Assembly: GCA_947166655.1 (NCBI GenBank)
Contig: CAMVFC010000007.1
Location: 1-47,086, forward strand
From: an uncultured Prevotellaceae bacterium
Lineage (GTDB): Bacteria; Bacteroidota; Bacteroidia; Bacteroidales; Bacteroidaceae
Length of the DNA stretch: 47,086 bases
Direction of reading: 5' to 3'
Shown here: piece by piece, positions 16,880 through 24,280 of the stretch
Layout: each line of letters starts with the position of its first letter
Position numbering within the stretch: position 1 is the stretch's first letter
Translations under genes and position numbers: made by a program
Notes under the pieces: model-generated
Seen by the model: only the letters and a program-made list of their open reading frames with translations
What the model was told of the DNA's origin: nothing
The model's database searches: none

Positions 16880-17464
16880 CTAAGCATTCCTAAGTTTGTT
16901 CACTATTGCAATCAGGAAGCCAAGGGTGATGAAAGCACCCGGAGGCAGCACAAAGAGCAGGATGTTGTAGGACTCGGGCAGCAGCGTGAAACCGAAGATG
17001 GAACCAGAGCCCAGCAACTCACGACAGATGCCCAGCAGCGTCAGTCCCAGCGTGAAGCCCAGACCGATGCCGATACCGTCGAACAGCGAGGCAACAGGTG
17101 AGTTCTTGGCTGCGAACGCCTCTGCACGTCCCAGGATGATACAGTTGACCACAATCAGCGGGATGAAGAGTCCCAGCGCAGCATCGATGTCGGGCAGAAA
17201 TGCCTTGATGACGAGCTGCAACATAGTGACGAAGGCCGCGATAACCACGATGAAGACAGGAATGCGCACCTTGTCGGGGGTGATGCTCTTCAGGCAAGAG
17301 ATGACGACGTTGGTGCAGATGAGCACCGCCATCGTAGCCAAGCCCATCGACATGCCGTTCATGGCCGAGGTGGTCGTGGCCAGCGTGGGACACATACCCA
17401 GCATCAGGACAAACGTGGGGTTGTCCTTGACGATGCCGTTTTTGATGATATTGACGTAATTCAT
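16880..17464 (-). CDS. rnfE: Rnf electron transport complex subunit E
   Basis: The partner of RnfA in the membrane core, 194 residues with about six hydrophobic segments. The start MNYVNIIKNGIVKDNPTFVLMLGMCPTLA carries the family-typical Cys, and a second occurs in IPLIVVNCIILGRAEAFA; these pair with those of RnfA around an intramembrane iron centre in known Rnf structures. It lies 22 bases after rnfG across an 8-bp tandem repeat. Confidence 0.95.
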   Translation of the reverse strand: MNYVNIIKNGIVKDNPTFVLMLGMCPTLATTTSAMNGMSMGLATMAVLICTNVVISCLKSITPDKVRIPVFIVVIAAFVTMLQLVIKAFLPDIDAALGLFIPLIVVNCIILGRAEAFAAKNSPVASLFDGIGIGLGFTLGLTLLGICRELLGSGSIFGFTLLPESYNILLFVLPPGAFITLGFLIAIVNKLRNA

Positions 17465-17488
17465 GATGCGTTATTTCGTTATTACGTT
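17465..17488 (-). repeat. 8-bp repeats between rnfG and rnfE
   Basis: On the coding strand the gap reads CGAAATAA, CGTAATAA, CGAAATAA in direct tandem just before the rnfE start. Confidence 0.65.
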
Positions 17489-18113
17489 ATTTCGATACTT
17501 GTTTTGATGCTCCCGTCTCGGCGTCGGCCGCAGGCGTGACCTTGTAAGCGTTATAGGCGTTGTTCACAGCCAGCAGGAAAGCGCGGCTGGTGATGGTCGA
17601 GGCCGTGATGGCATCCACCTGTCCGCCATCCTTCGAGACGGTCAGGGGCTCGGCCGGCACCTTACCGATGATGTCGCCCTTCTCACCCTTCTGGAACCAC
17701 TTGTCGGCCTTGGCACCAAGTCCAGGTGTCTCAGCATGTTCCAGCAGCGTGTACCCAAGAATCTTACCGTCGGCATCAAAGCCCACAAGCACCTTCAGGT
17801 CGCCACCGAAGCCGCCCGTTGTCGACTCAACGGCAGCACCGAGATCCTTGCCTGCCTTATCCTGCGTCTGGTAGATGATATAGGTCAGTTCCTTGCCTTT
17901 GGCATCGTTCTGCTTCACCGTGTCGGTCTTGGTGACGACCAGGTCGTCGCATACCATCACGGCTTTGATGCCGTCAGCCAGCGTCTTCTCTTTCTGCTGT
18001 GCTATGGGGCCTTCCGTCAGATGATTAACGAAGGCGAGGATGCCGCCCATGACGACGGCTACTCCCGTGAGCACCAGCACCATATTGGTCAAAGATGATT
18101 CGAGTTTTTTCAT
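17487..18113 (-). CDS. rnfG: Rnf electron transport complex subunit G (flavoprotein)
   Basis: A single-span membrane protein with a large periplasmic FMN-binding domain. The 208 residues start with a membrane anchor (about 10-30; MVLVLTGVAVVMGGILAFV). The covalent FMN site is the Thr in DAITASTITSRA near residue 170, the S/T-x-A-[ST]-T form of the flavinylation motif. GYTLLEHAETPGLGAKAD is another conserved segment. The C-terminus is polar. It lies 28 bases after rnfD across a TTTAC-rich repeat. Confidence 0.94.
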   Translation of the reverse strand: MKKLESSLTNMVLVLTGVAVVMGGILAFVNHLTEGPIAQQKEKTLADGIKAVMVCDDLVVTKTDTVKQNDAKGKELTYIIYQTQDKAGKDLGAAVESTTGGFGGDLKVLVGFDADGKILGYTLLEHAETPGLGAKADKWFQKGEKGDIIGKVPAEPLTVSKDGGQVDAITASTITSRAFLLAVNNAYNAYKVTPAADAETGASKQVSK

Positions 18114-18147
18114 AACTTTACTTTTTTACTCTTTTACCTTTTTACTT
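18114..18147 (-). repeat. GTAAAAAN repeats between rnfD and rnfG
   Basis: The gap and the last codons of rnfD hold four units of period 8 (plus strand TTTACTTT, TTTACTCT, TTTACCTT, TTTACTTT). A nearly identical block lies between rnfC and rnfD at 19146-19179. Confidence 0.7.
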
Positions 18148-19140
18148 TTTCTCTGGCACTTCACCGAAGCGCTTGGGTTTCACATAGTTATTGATGAGCG
18201 GCGTGAAGGCGTTCATGATAAGAATGGCGAACGACATGCCCTCAGGATAGGCGCCCCAATTACGGATGATGACAGTCAGCAGACCGATGGCCACACCGTA
18301 GATAATCTGTCCCTTCGGCGTCATCGGAGACGTCACATAGTCGGTAGCCATGAAGATGGCACCGAGCATCAGACCGCCAGAAAGAATCACCGAAATGGGG
18401 TCGGCATAAACAGGATTGGCCATGTGGAGTAGGCCGGCACATACAAACACCGTAGCAATGATGCTGACGGGAATGTGCCATGTGATGATCTTCTTCCAAA
18501 GCATGTAAACCAGTCCGATGATTAGAGCCAACGCACAAATCTCTCCCATAGCGCCGGCACCGTCGGGATGATTGCCAAGGAAGAGGCTCAACGAGTCGGG
18601 CAGACGGTCGAGCACGGTGGCATCACCGTTCTTGATGGCTTCCTTCATGATAGACAGCGGCGTGGCCCCCGTCTCAGCGTCGAGATAGCTGCCGAGTTGT
18701 CCGACCTTCGGCCATGTGGTCATCTGTGCAGGGAAGGCCACAAGCAAGGCGGCGCGTCCCACAAGTGCGGGATTGAAGAGGTTATTGCCCAGACCGCCGA
18801 ACGGCATCTTGGCAAAACCGATGGCAAAGATGGCGCCGATGATGATAATCCATACGGGCAGGTTCGACGGCAGGTTGAAGGCGAGGAGCAGACCCGTGAG
18901 TACGGCCGAGCCGTCGAGCACGGTGTTACGTTCCTGCTTCAATATATATTTGCTGATAGCCCACTCCAAGAGGACGCAGGCTGCCACACTCGTAGCCGTC
19001 ACAATGACAGAACCCAGACCAAAGAAGTAGAACGACACGAGCAGCGCAGGCATCAAGGCGATGATGACGCCATACATGTTGCGCTCCACCGAGTCGTTGC
19101 CGTGGGCGTGTGGCGAGAGGGATACGATTAACTTTCCCAT
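18142..19140 (-). CDS. rnfD: Rnf electron transport complex subunit D (flavoprotein)
   Basis: A 332-residue membrane subunit with about nine hydrophobic segments. The covalent FMN threonine is in DAETGATPLSIM (GAT motif, about residue 180). Other family features are SPHAHGNDSVERNMYGVIIAL at the N-terminus and PFGGLGNNLFNPALVGRA in the middle. Together with RnfG it carries electrons through the membrane part of the complex. Confidence 0.95.
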   Translation of the reverse strand: MGKLIVSLSPHAHGNDSVERNMYGVIIALMPALLVSFYFFGLGSVIVTATSVAACVLLEWAISKYILKQERNTVLDGSAVLTGLLLAFNLPSNLPVWIIIIGAIFAIGFAKMPFGGLGNNLFNPALVGRAALLVAFPAQMTTWPKVGQLGSYLDAETGATPLSIMKEAIKNGDATVLDRLPDSLSLFLGNHPDGAGAMGEICALALIIGLVYMLWKKIITWHIPVSIIATVFVCAGLLHMANPVYADPISVILSGGLMLGAIFMATDYVTSPMTPKGQIIYGVAIGLLTVIIRNWGAYPEGMSFAILIMNAFTPLINNYVKPKRFGEVPEKK

Positions 19141-19145
19141 TGTAT

Positions 19146-19179
19146 ATTTACTTTTTTACCTTTTTACGTTTTTACTTTT
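19146..19179 (-). repeat. GTAAAAAN repeats between rnfC and rnfD
   Basis: Four period-8 units (plus strand TTTACTTT, TTTACCTT, TTTACGTT, TTTACTTT) fill the gap and reach into the last codons of rnfC. The block resembles the one between rnfD and rnfG, so the same sequence was placed or copied twice within one operon. Confidence 0.7.
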
Positions 19180-20548
19180 TCTGAGCCGCTGCTGCACGAG
19201 CGCGGATGATTCCCATAACGGTAGCCTTGCCCTGACGGATGTTGTCGAGCAACGGACGGTGAGCGGGGCAGGTGAACTGGCAGGAGCCACACTCAATACA
19301 GCTCGTAATGTCCTCACGCTCGGCACGTTCCCAGTTTTTCACTTCCGAAATCTTGGCCAGCAAGTAAGGCTCTAAGCCCATCGGACAGGCGCTGACGCAC
19401 TTGGCACAGCGGATGCAGGGCTGTGGCTCCTTGCGGCGGGCATCGTCGTCAGAGAGGATGGTCACCGAGTTCGTTCCCTTACAGATGGGTACCTCGACCG
19501 AGGTGAGTGCCTTGCCCATCATCGGGCCACCGGCCAGCAGCTTGTTGTCGCCCTCGGGCATACCGCCGCAGGCCTCGATGAGATCCTTCATCGGCGTACC
19601 CATACGAACAAGGAAGTTGCTGGGCTTCTGGAGCTTCTTACCTGTCACGGTGGTGTAGCGTTCGAAGAGAGGCTTGTGTTTCATAACTGCCTCATACACA
19701 GCATAGGCAGTACCCACGTTTTGAACTATTGCTCCAACGTTCACAGGGATGGCAGGAGGAGCAGGAACCTGACGCTGGATGACAGCGTCGACCAGCTGTT
19801 TTTCACCACCCTGCGGGTAACGCTGCTTCAGGGGCACCACTTCAACACTATACTTTGAACCACCAAACTTCTCTTCACACTTCTTCGTGAGCAGTTCGAT
19901 GGCAGCAGGCTTGTTGGTCTCAATGCCGATGTAGCCCGCCTTAACCTTCGCAGCCACCATCAGCAGCTCCAAACCAACGAGAATCTCGTCGGCCTTCTCC
20001 ATCATCAGACGGAAGTCGGCAGTGATATAGGGCTCGCACTCTACGGCGTTGATGATGACGCACTCGGCCTTGGCCGTCGGCGGTGGAGTGAGCTTGATGA
20101 AGGTGGGGAATCCGGCACCACCCATACCAGTGACGCCAGCCACCTTTACACGATTGATAATCTCCTCGGGCGTCAACTCGGGATGATCTTTCACCAGCTC
20201 CAGCTTGTCAGAGCGGTCGATGCTCTCTTCCCACTCATCGCCTTCCACATCAATAATAATGGCAGGCTTACGGTAACCCGTAGCATCGATGGCGGTATCG
20301 ATCTTGAAGACCGTGCCGCTGACACTACTGTAGATAGGAGCCGACACGAAGCCGCCGGCCTCGGCAATCAGCGTGCCCACCTTCACCTTGTCGCCTTTCT
20401 GGACGACGGGTTTGGCGGGAGCACCGATGTGCTGGCTCAAGGGGAAGATGGCCTGCTTAGGCAGGGCAGCCACCTGAGTCACGGCCTCGTTGCTCAGTTT
20501 GTTCTCGGCGGGATGAATGCCGCCTATGCTAAATGTCTTTGCGTTCAT
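19172..20548 (-). CDS. rnfC: Rnf electron transport complex subunit C
   Basis: A peripheral subunit that binds NAD(H) and FMN and has two [4Fe-4S] clusters. The 458 residues contain the Gly-rich nucleotide region GVTGMGGAGFPTFIKL, and two cluster motifs, CIRCAKCVSACPMG (about 380) and CIECGSCQFTCPAH (about 420). The start ATG overlaps the rnfB stop by four bases, so translation is probably coupled. The C-terminus is short, without the Ala-rich repeats of some enterobacterial RnfC proteins. Confidence 0.96.
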   Translation of the reverse strand: MNAKTFSIGGIHPAENKLSNEAVTQVAALPKQAIFPLSQHIGAPAKPVVQKGDKVKVGTLIAEAGGFVSAPIYSSVSGTVFKIDTAIDATGYRKPAIIIDVEGDEWEESIDRSDKLELVKDHPELTPEEIINRVKVAGVTGMGGAGFPTFIKLTPPPTAKAECVIINAVECEPYITADFRLMMEKADEILVGLELLMVAAKVKAGYIGIETNKPAAIELLTKKCEEKFGGSKYSVEVVPLKQRYPQGGEKQLVDAVIQRQVPAPPAIPVNVGAIVQNVGTAYAVYEAVMKHKPLFERYTTVTGKKLQKPSNFLVRMGTPMKDLIEACGGMPEGDNKLLAGGPMMGKALTSVEVPICKGTNSVTILSDDDARRKEPQPCIRCAKCVSACPMGLEPYLLAKISEVKNWERAEREDITSCIECGSCQFTCPAHRPLLDNIRQGKATVMGIIRARAAAAQKK

Positions 20549-21468
20549 GCTTTTTCCTCCTTTCTTTCTTGGTTGCCAGTTGTACTAGGCTCATTAGAGG
20601 GATTAGAGCTACTCAGCTCACAGTTTTCCGGCTTGGGCTTAGGTGCCGGGAAGTTCACGGCGACGATGGCATGCTTCGGGCACACCTTTTCGCATTTACG
20701 GCAGAGGCGGCACTTCTCAGGATCGATGTAGGCAAGATTGGCCTCGACGGAAATGGCACCGAAAGGACACTCCTTCTCGCACTTGCCACAACCGATACAG
20801 CTCACCTGACAGGCCTTCATGGCGACAGGTCCCTTGTCCTTGTTGACGCAGGACACATACACTCTCCTACCCTTCGGACCCTTCTTGCGCAGTTCAATGA
20901 TGTTGCGCGGACAAGCCTTGACACAAGCGCCACAGGCCACACACTTCTCCTCGTCGACCTCGGCAATGCCCGTCTCGGCGTTGATGTGGATAGCGTCGAA
21001 CTGACAGGCCTCCACACAGTCGCCACAGCCCAGACAGCCGAAGCCGCAGGCCGTCTCGCCGGCGCCGCAGGCATGCATGGCAGCACAGGTACGCAGGCCG
21101 GCATACTCGGCAATCTTCGGGCGATTCTCACACGTGCCGTTACAGCGGACAACGGCCACCTTGGGGTCGCCGTTGGCAATGGCCATTCCCAACAGGTCGG
21201 CCACCTGTCCCATGACGTCGGCACCACCCACAGGACAGTTCAGCCCTTCGATGCTCCCAGCGTCGGCACCCTTGACAAGTGCGTCGGCCATACCTCCGCA
21301 GCCGGCAAAGCCGCAGCCGCCGCAGTTGGCTCCTGGCAGCAGCTCACTGACCTGCGCTATGCGGGGGTCTTCATAGACAGCAAATTTCTTGGAGGCGGCA
21401 AACAGCACAACGGCTGCTATGAGACCGATGGCTCCAAGTACAATCACTGCAATTAAGATGAAATTCAT
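20545..21468 (-). CDS. rnfB: Rnf electron transport complex subunit B (polyferredoxin)
   Basis: RnfB is the entry point for electrons from ferredoxin. The 307 residues begin with one membrane helix, then a Cys-rich cluster domain (LLPGANCGGCGFAGCGG, about residues 43-59). Further cluster motifs follow: CGFGCLGCGDCVEAC, CVACGACVKACP, CIGCGKCEKECPFG and CRLCRKCEKVCPKH. The tail is hydrophilic. It lies 33 bases after the RseC-like gene. Confidence 0.96.
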   Translation of the reverse strand: MNFILIAVIVLGAIGLIAAVVLFAASKKFAVYEDPRIAQVSELLPGANCGGCGFAGCGGMADALVKGADAGSIEGLNCPVGGADVMGQVADLLGMAIANGDPKVAVVRCNGTCENRPKIAEYAGLRTCAAMHACGAGETACGFGCLGCGDCVEACQFDAIHINAETGIAEVDEEKCVACGACVKACPRNIIELRKKGPKGRRVYVSCVNKDKGPVAMKACQVSCIGCGKCEKECPFGAISVEANLAYIDPEKCRLCRKCEKVCPKHAIVAVNFPAPKPKPENCELSSSNPSNEPSTTGNQERKEEKA

Positions 21469-21501
21469 AAAGTTATTGTTTGTTGTTATTATTGTAGTTT
21501 G

Positions 21502-21915
21502 TCAATCTTCTATATGAAAGGAAATCTTCCGTCCAATAAGGTTGCGCAGCAGCCATAGTGCTATATAATAAGGTATTAACACTGCAAGCGACGACAGTCC
21601 GGCAGTAGCCTCATTACCCGTCAACAGCAAAGCCACCACAAGGGTGACTACCATCAGCATCAAAGGTGTTGCAAAAGCCAACAACATGGCGTGTGACACA
21701 GCTTTGCGCGAGGCACAGACCGTCACGGCGTCGCCCACCTTCCAGGTTCTTCCATCAGCCTGCGTCACATCAACCAGTTTTTCTTTCGACTCTGAGGCAT
21801 TGCAATGGCGAGCCACCTTACAAGCAGCACAGGCCGACGTCTGGAGAATGCGCACTCTGACGATGCCGTCCTCAATACTGTCGATGATTCCTGCGTGGCG
21901 AATGTTGTCGTTCAT
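21502..21915 (-). CDS. RseC/MucC-like protein, first gene of the rnf operon
   Basis: A 137-residue SoxR-reducing/RseC family membrane protein. The N-terminal part has Cys residues in SACAACKVARHC (about 28-39), a pattern of the family, and two hydrophobic segments follow (about 75-95 and 103-120). Its place directly before rnfBCDGEA is the common Bacteroidota order, and in other bacteria RseC-like proteins act with Rnf in keeping SoxR reduced. A direct role in Rnf assembly or electron transfer is inference. Confidence 0.9.
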   Translation of the reverse strand: MNDNIRHAGIIDSIEDGIVRVRILQTSACAACKVARHCNASESKEKLVDVTQADGRTWKVGDAVTVCASRKAVSHAMLLAFATPLMLMVVTLVVALLLTGNEATAGLSSLAVLIPYYIALWLLRNLIGRKISFHIED

Positions 21916-21932
21916 TAGTTTTGCTTACCCTT

Positions 21933-21951
21933 CTTTGCAATTGCAAAGGTA
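21933..21951 (-). promoter_or_regulatory. rnf operon -7 element overlapped by a palindrome
   Basis: On the minus strand TACCTTTG (21951-21944) is a good -7 element. It overlaps the perfect 16-bp palindrome CTTTGCAATTGCAAAG (21933-21948), which extends across the likely start of transcription. The -33 box is not clear. A repressor operator is possible. Confidence 0.55.
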
Positions 21952-22013
21952 CTAAATATTTATGATTATAAATGAGGAAATACGAATTATTTTATAAAAA
22001 AGACTCGTAATCG

Positions 22014-22044
22014 TTTGCAGATACGATTCTTTTTGTTACTTTTG
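22014..22044 (+). promoter_or_regulatory. Promoter of the small acidic protein gene
   Basis: TTTG at 22014-22017, a 19-base spacer and TACTTTTG at 22037-22044 fit the consensus. It is divergent from the rnf promoter about 65 bases away. Confidence 0.75.
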
Positions 22045-22068
22045 TAGGCAGAAAACAAAGATACGACA

Positions 22069-22509
22069 ATGAAAGCAACAGAACAGACCCAGCAGATGCT
22101 GGACAGAGCCATTCGCAAAATCGCCGACAAGTTCCCACCGTCGGAGGATGCTTCACTCCTGACAGACATCCACATCCGCGTTACACAGGAGACGGGCGAA
22201 CTGATGGCATTCGACGACGATGACAACGAGATTACCCGTTGTGTCATTGAGCAGTGGATCGACAACAAGGACGATGATTTCTACCAGCATGTTGCTACCA
22301 TACTGCACAAAACCCTGGAAAAGCATCGCAACACGATTGAGAACATGTCTATCCTGAAGCCCTACGCCTTCGTCCTTGAAGACGATGACAAGGAGAATCA
22401 GGGTGAGCTCTTCGTGGCCGACGACGAAACCGTCATCATCAATCCCGAGCTGATGGCCGGACTCGACGACGACCTCGACGCATTCATCAAAGACTTGATG
22501 AAAGACTAA
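22069..22509 (+). CDS. Conserved acidic cytoplasmic protein of unknown function
   Basis: The 146-residue protein has no signal peptide or membrane segment. It is strongly acidic, with DDDDN and DDKEN stretches and a C-terminus rich in Asp (GLDDDLDAFIKDLMKD). The central part IENMSILKPYAFVLEDDD is the kind of segment I associate with a conserved Bacteroidales hypothetical family, but I know no function. It has its own promoter and is divergent from rnf. Confidence 0.75.
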   Translation: MKATEQTQQMLDRAIRKIADKFPPSEDASLLTDIHIRVTQETGELMAFDDDDNEITRCVIEQWIDNKDDDFYQHVATILHKTLEKHRNTIENMSILKPYAFVLEDDDKENQGELFVADDETVIINPELMAGLDDDLDAFIKDLMKD

Positions 22510-22533
22510 CTCTCTGCTTTCAACCACACAAAC

Positions 22534-23466
22534 CTACAACCCGTCGATGCCATCAGAGTATTGTCTGATAGCAACTTCGTCAAGCTCGTCGTCAGTCATT
22601 TCGACGTAGGGATGGAAGTCATGCTGTTCCAAATTGAACCCCATACGCTTCATGTGCTGGTTGGTGTACGTCATCTCGGCACCAAACAGACAGATAGTCC
22701 ATGAAATCTGTACCCAAAGCATGAATAACGGCAGCGCTGCAAATGAACCGTAAATGGCGTTATAGCCTGTCACCCATAACTGGGAATGGACGTAGAACAG
22801 CTGTAACCATTGCATGGCGATGCCGGCCACGATGCCAGGAACAATGGCACAGCGCCACTCCACATGGGTATTCGGCATCGACACGTAGAGGCCGAAGAAG
22901 AACGCCGACATCAGCACATATGGCGACAGGTCGAGCAACAGCAGACGGGCCAGCTTGCTCAGTCCCAGCTCGTCGGGCATCACGCTGATGATTGTTGTCA
23001 TCAGGATTGACAGACCCGTCGTCACAATAATAAATATGGGGAAGAGGAAAAAAGCCGCCAGATAGTTGGTAAACGAACGGTAGATGCTGCGTCCGTTGGA
23101 TACCTGCCAAATATCGTTGAACGACTGCTCAACATTGTTCACCAGCATAAAGACCGTGTAGAGCATGAACAGCAGGCCGATGCCAAGGAAGAGTCCGCTC
23201 TTCGTGTGTACCAAGTAACTGTTCACCCACCCGATGATGACCTCGGCGGCCTGTGGCTGCGAGGCCAGCGCATCGCGGAACCACACCTCTATATATTTAT
23301 TATAGCCGAAGCCACGCGCTATGGCAAACACGACGGCCATAATCGGCACGATAGCCAACAAAGTCGAATAGGTCAGAGCCGAAGCCTTGGCCATCACCCG
23401 TTCGGCCGTAAAGAAACGCACCGTCAGCACGAGTGTCTTGTAAATGCGACGTACCAGTTCCTTCAA
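22534..23466 (-). CDS. YihY/BrkB-type inner membrane protein
   Basis: A 310-residue integral membrane protein of the YihY (formerly RNase BN) family. About six hydrophobic segments are visible. The conserved N-terminal ASALTYSTLLAIVPIMAV and the middle VNNVEQSFNDIWQV and LYVSMPNTHVEWR segments are typical. The function of the family is not established, and the old ribonuclease name is incorrect. The gene is convergent with the acidic protein gene and lies just after rnpB on the same strand. Confidence 0.88.
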   Translation of the reverse strand: MKELVRRIYKTLVLTVRFFTAERVMAKASALTYSTLLAIVPIMAVVFAIARGFGYNKYIEVWFRDALASQPQAAEVIIGWVNSYLVHTKSGLFLGIGLLFMLYTVFMLVNNVEQSFNDIWQVSNGRSIYRSFTNYLAAFFLFPIFIIVTTGLSILMTTIISVMPDELGLSKLARLLLLDLSPYVLMSAFFFGLYVSMPNTHVEWRCAIVPGIVAGIAMQWLQLFYVHSQLWVTGYNAIYGSFAALPLFMLWVQISWTICLFGAEMTYTNQHMKRMGFNLEQHDFHPYVEMTDDELDEVAIRQYSDGIDGL

Positions 23467-23469
23467 ATC

Positions 23470-23511
23470 TGCTTACTCCCTTTACTCCTTACTCCCTTTA
23501 CTCCTTACAAC
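23470..23511 (-). repeat. GTAAGGA / GTAAAGGGA repeats before the yihY-like gene
   Basis: On the minus strand GTAAGGAGTAAAGGGA occurs twice in tandem (period 16), followed by a partial unit, between the RNase P RNA 3' end and the yihY-like start codon. Confidence 0.7.
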
Positions 23512-23516
23512 AAAAA

Positions 23517-23925
23517 AGGAAAAACACTGCCCCTATAAGCCGGGTTCTGTTCTGACCGCGAAGGCCAGCGTCTGCCATTTATCTACTCCATGAGTCACCC
23601 CATGGCTGAAGCATTCTACCCTCCACCGTGTGCCTTGCGGCTCTCGGACGGACAGCCCTCAGACGATGGTATACATGAACTTGCAGCCCCCAGATGGAAC
23701 AGCCCGACTGTCACCAGCCGGCTGGTGGTCTCTTACACCACCTTCTCACCCTTACCCAATGACTTAAAGCCATTCTTTGACCGAGGTCAAAGTGACGGGC
23801 GGTCATTCTCTTCTCCCATATCCTACTGTCACCAATAGCTTGTACTTTCGCAAGTGGGGTGTCCTGCGCTGCCCGGACTTTCCTCTCGTGTTGCCACCAG
23901 CGGCAGACCGAAGCACTGCTTTCCG
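23517..23925 (-). ncRNA. rnpB: RNase P RNA (bacterial class A)
   Basis: The catalytic RNA of RNase P, which removes 5' leaders from tRNA precursors. On the minus strand the 5' part contains the signature GAGGAAAGTCCGGGCAGC near 23870-23890 and the 3' part ends with ACAGAACCCGGCTTAT at about 23552-23537, both diagnostic. The 5' GGAAAG and the 3' TTTTTCC can form P1. Length is about 409 nt. A T-run follows the 3' stem. Exact ends are estimated from the promoter and P1 pairing. Confidence 0.95.
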
Positions 23926-23929
23926 GGTG

Positions 23930-23976
23930 CAAAGGTACAGAAAATCCTGCTTCCCGCCAAGGGAAAGCAGGATTTT
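23930..23976 (-). promoter_or_regulatory. rnpB promoter with embedded hairpin
   Basis: On the minus strand TTGG (23960-23957), a 19-base spacer and TACCTTTG (23937-23930) form the promoter. AAAATCCTGCTT at 23941-23952 and AAGCAGGATTTT at 23965-23976 are a perfect 12-bp inverted repeat that encloses the -33 box in its 12-base loop. Confidence 0.7.
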
Positions 23977-23999
23977 CATCTGAACAAAATGAAGACGCA

Positions 24000-24280
24000 C
24001 CTCACATAAGGGATGCTTGATTTTCCTTGGCAGGCACTCGGCAGATTAAATATTTGCAATCATCTCACGCCTCGTTCCTTAAATTTATCTACCCTTTAAG
24101 AATTGAAGTGTTAAACGCAAAGCGGCGTTAACAGGGGTGGCAAAAGTGTTAAATAGCGACAAATCTTCGTGACAGTTTGTCAGTTTATTAAACTTTGCGC
24201 TTAATTTTGCAGTCAGAAACACGGGAACGACAATTTGTCGGGAGCCAATCAAGGAATTAATAACTTAACACATAACTGAT
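24000..24280 (+). promoter_or_regulatory. Regulatory region of the htrA-like gene
   Basis: No gene is seen. AAGTGTTAAA is repeated at 24106-24115 and 24144-24153. A -7 element TAATTTTG lies at 24202-24209, with TTTG 22 bases upstream (24176-24179), a long spacer. Inverted GACAA/TTGTC sites occur at 24158-24163/24176-24181 and as the palindrome CGACAATTTGTCG at 24228-24240, bracketing the promoter. They may bind a stress regulator. Confidence 0.5.

Noticed and set aside
22534..23466. Ribonuclease BN
   Set aside because: The YihY family once carried this name, but the activity belongs to another protein; only a membrane protein of unknown role can be supported.
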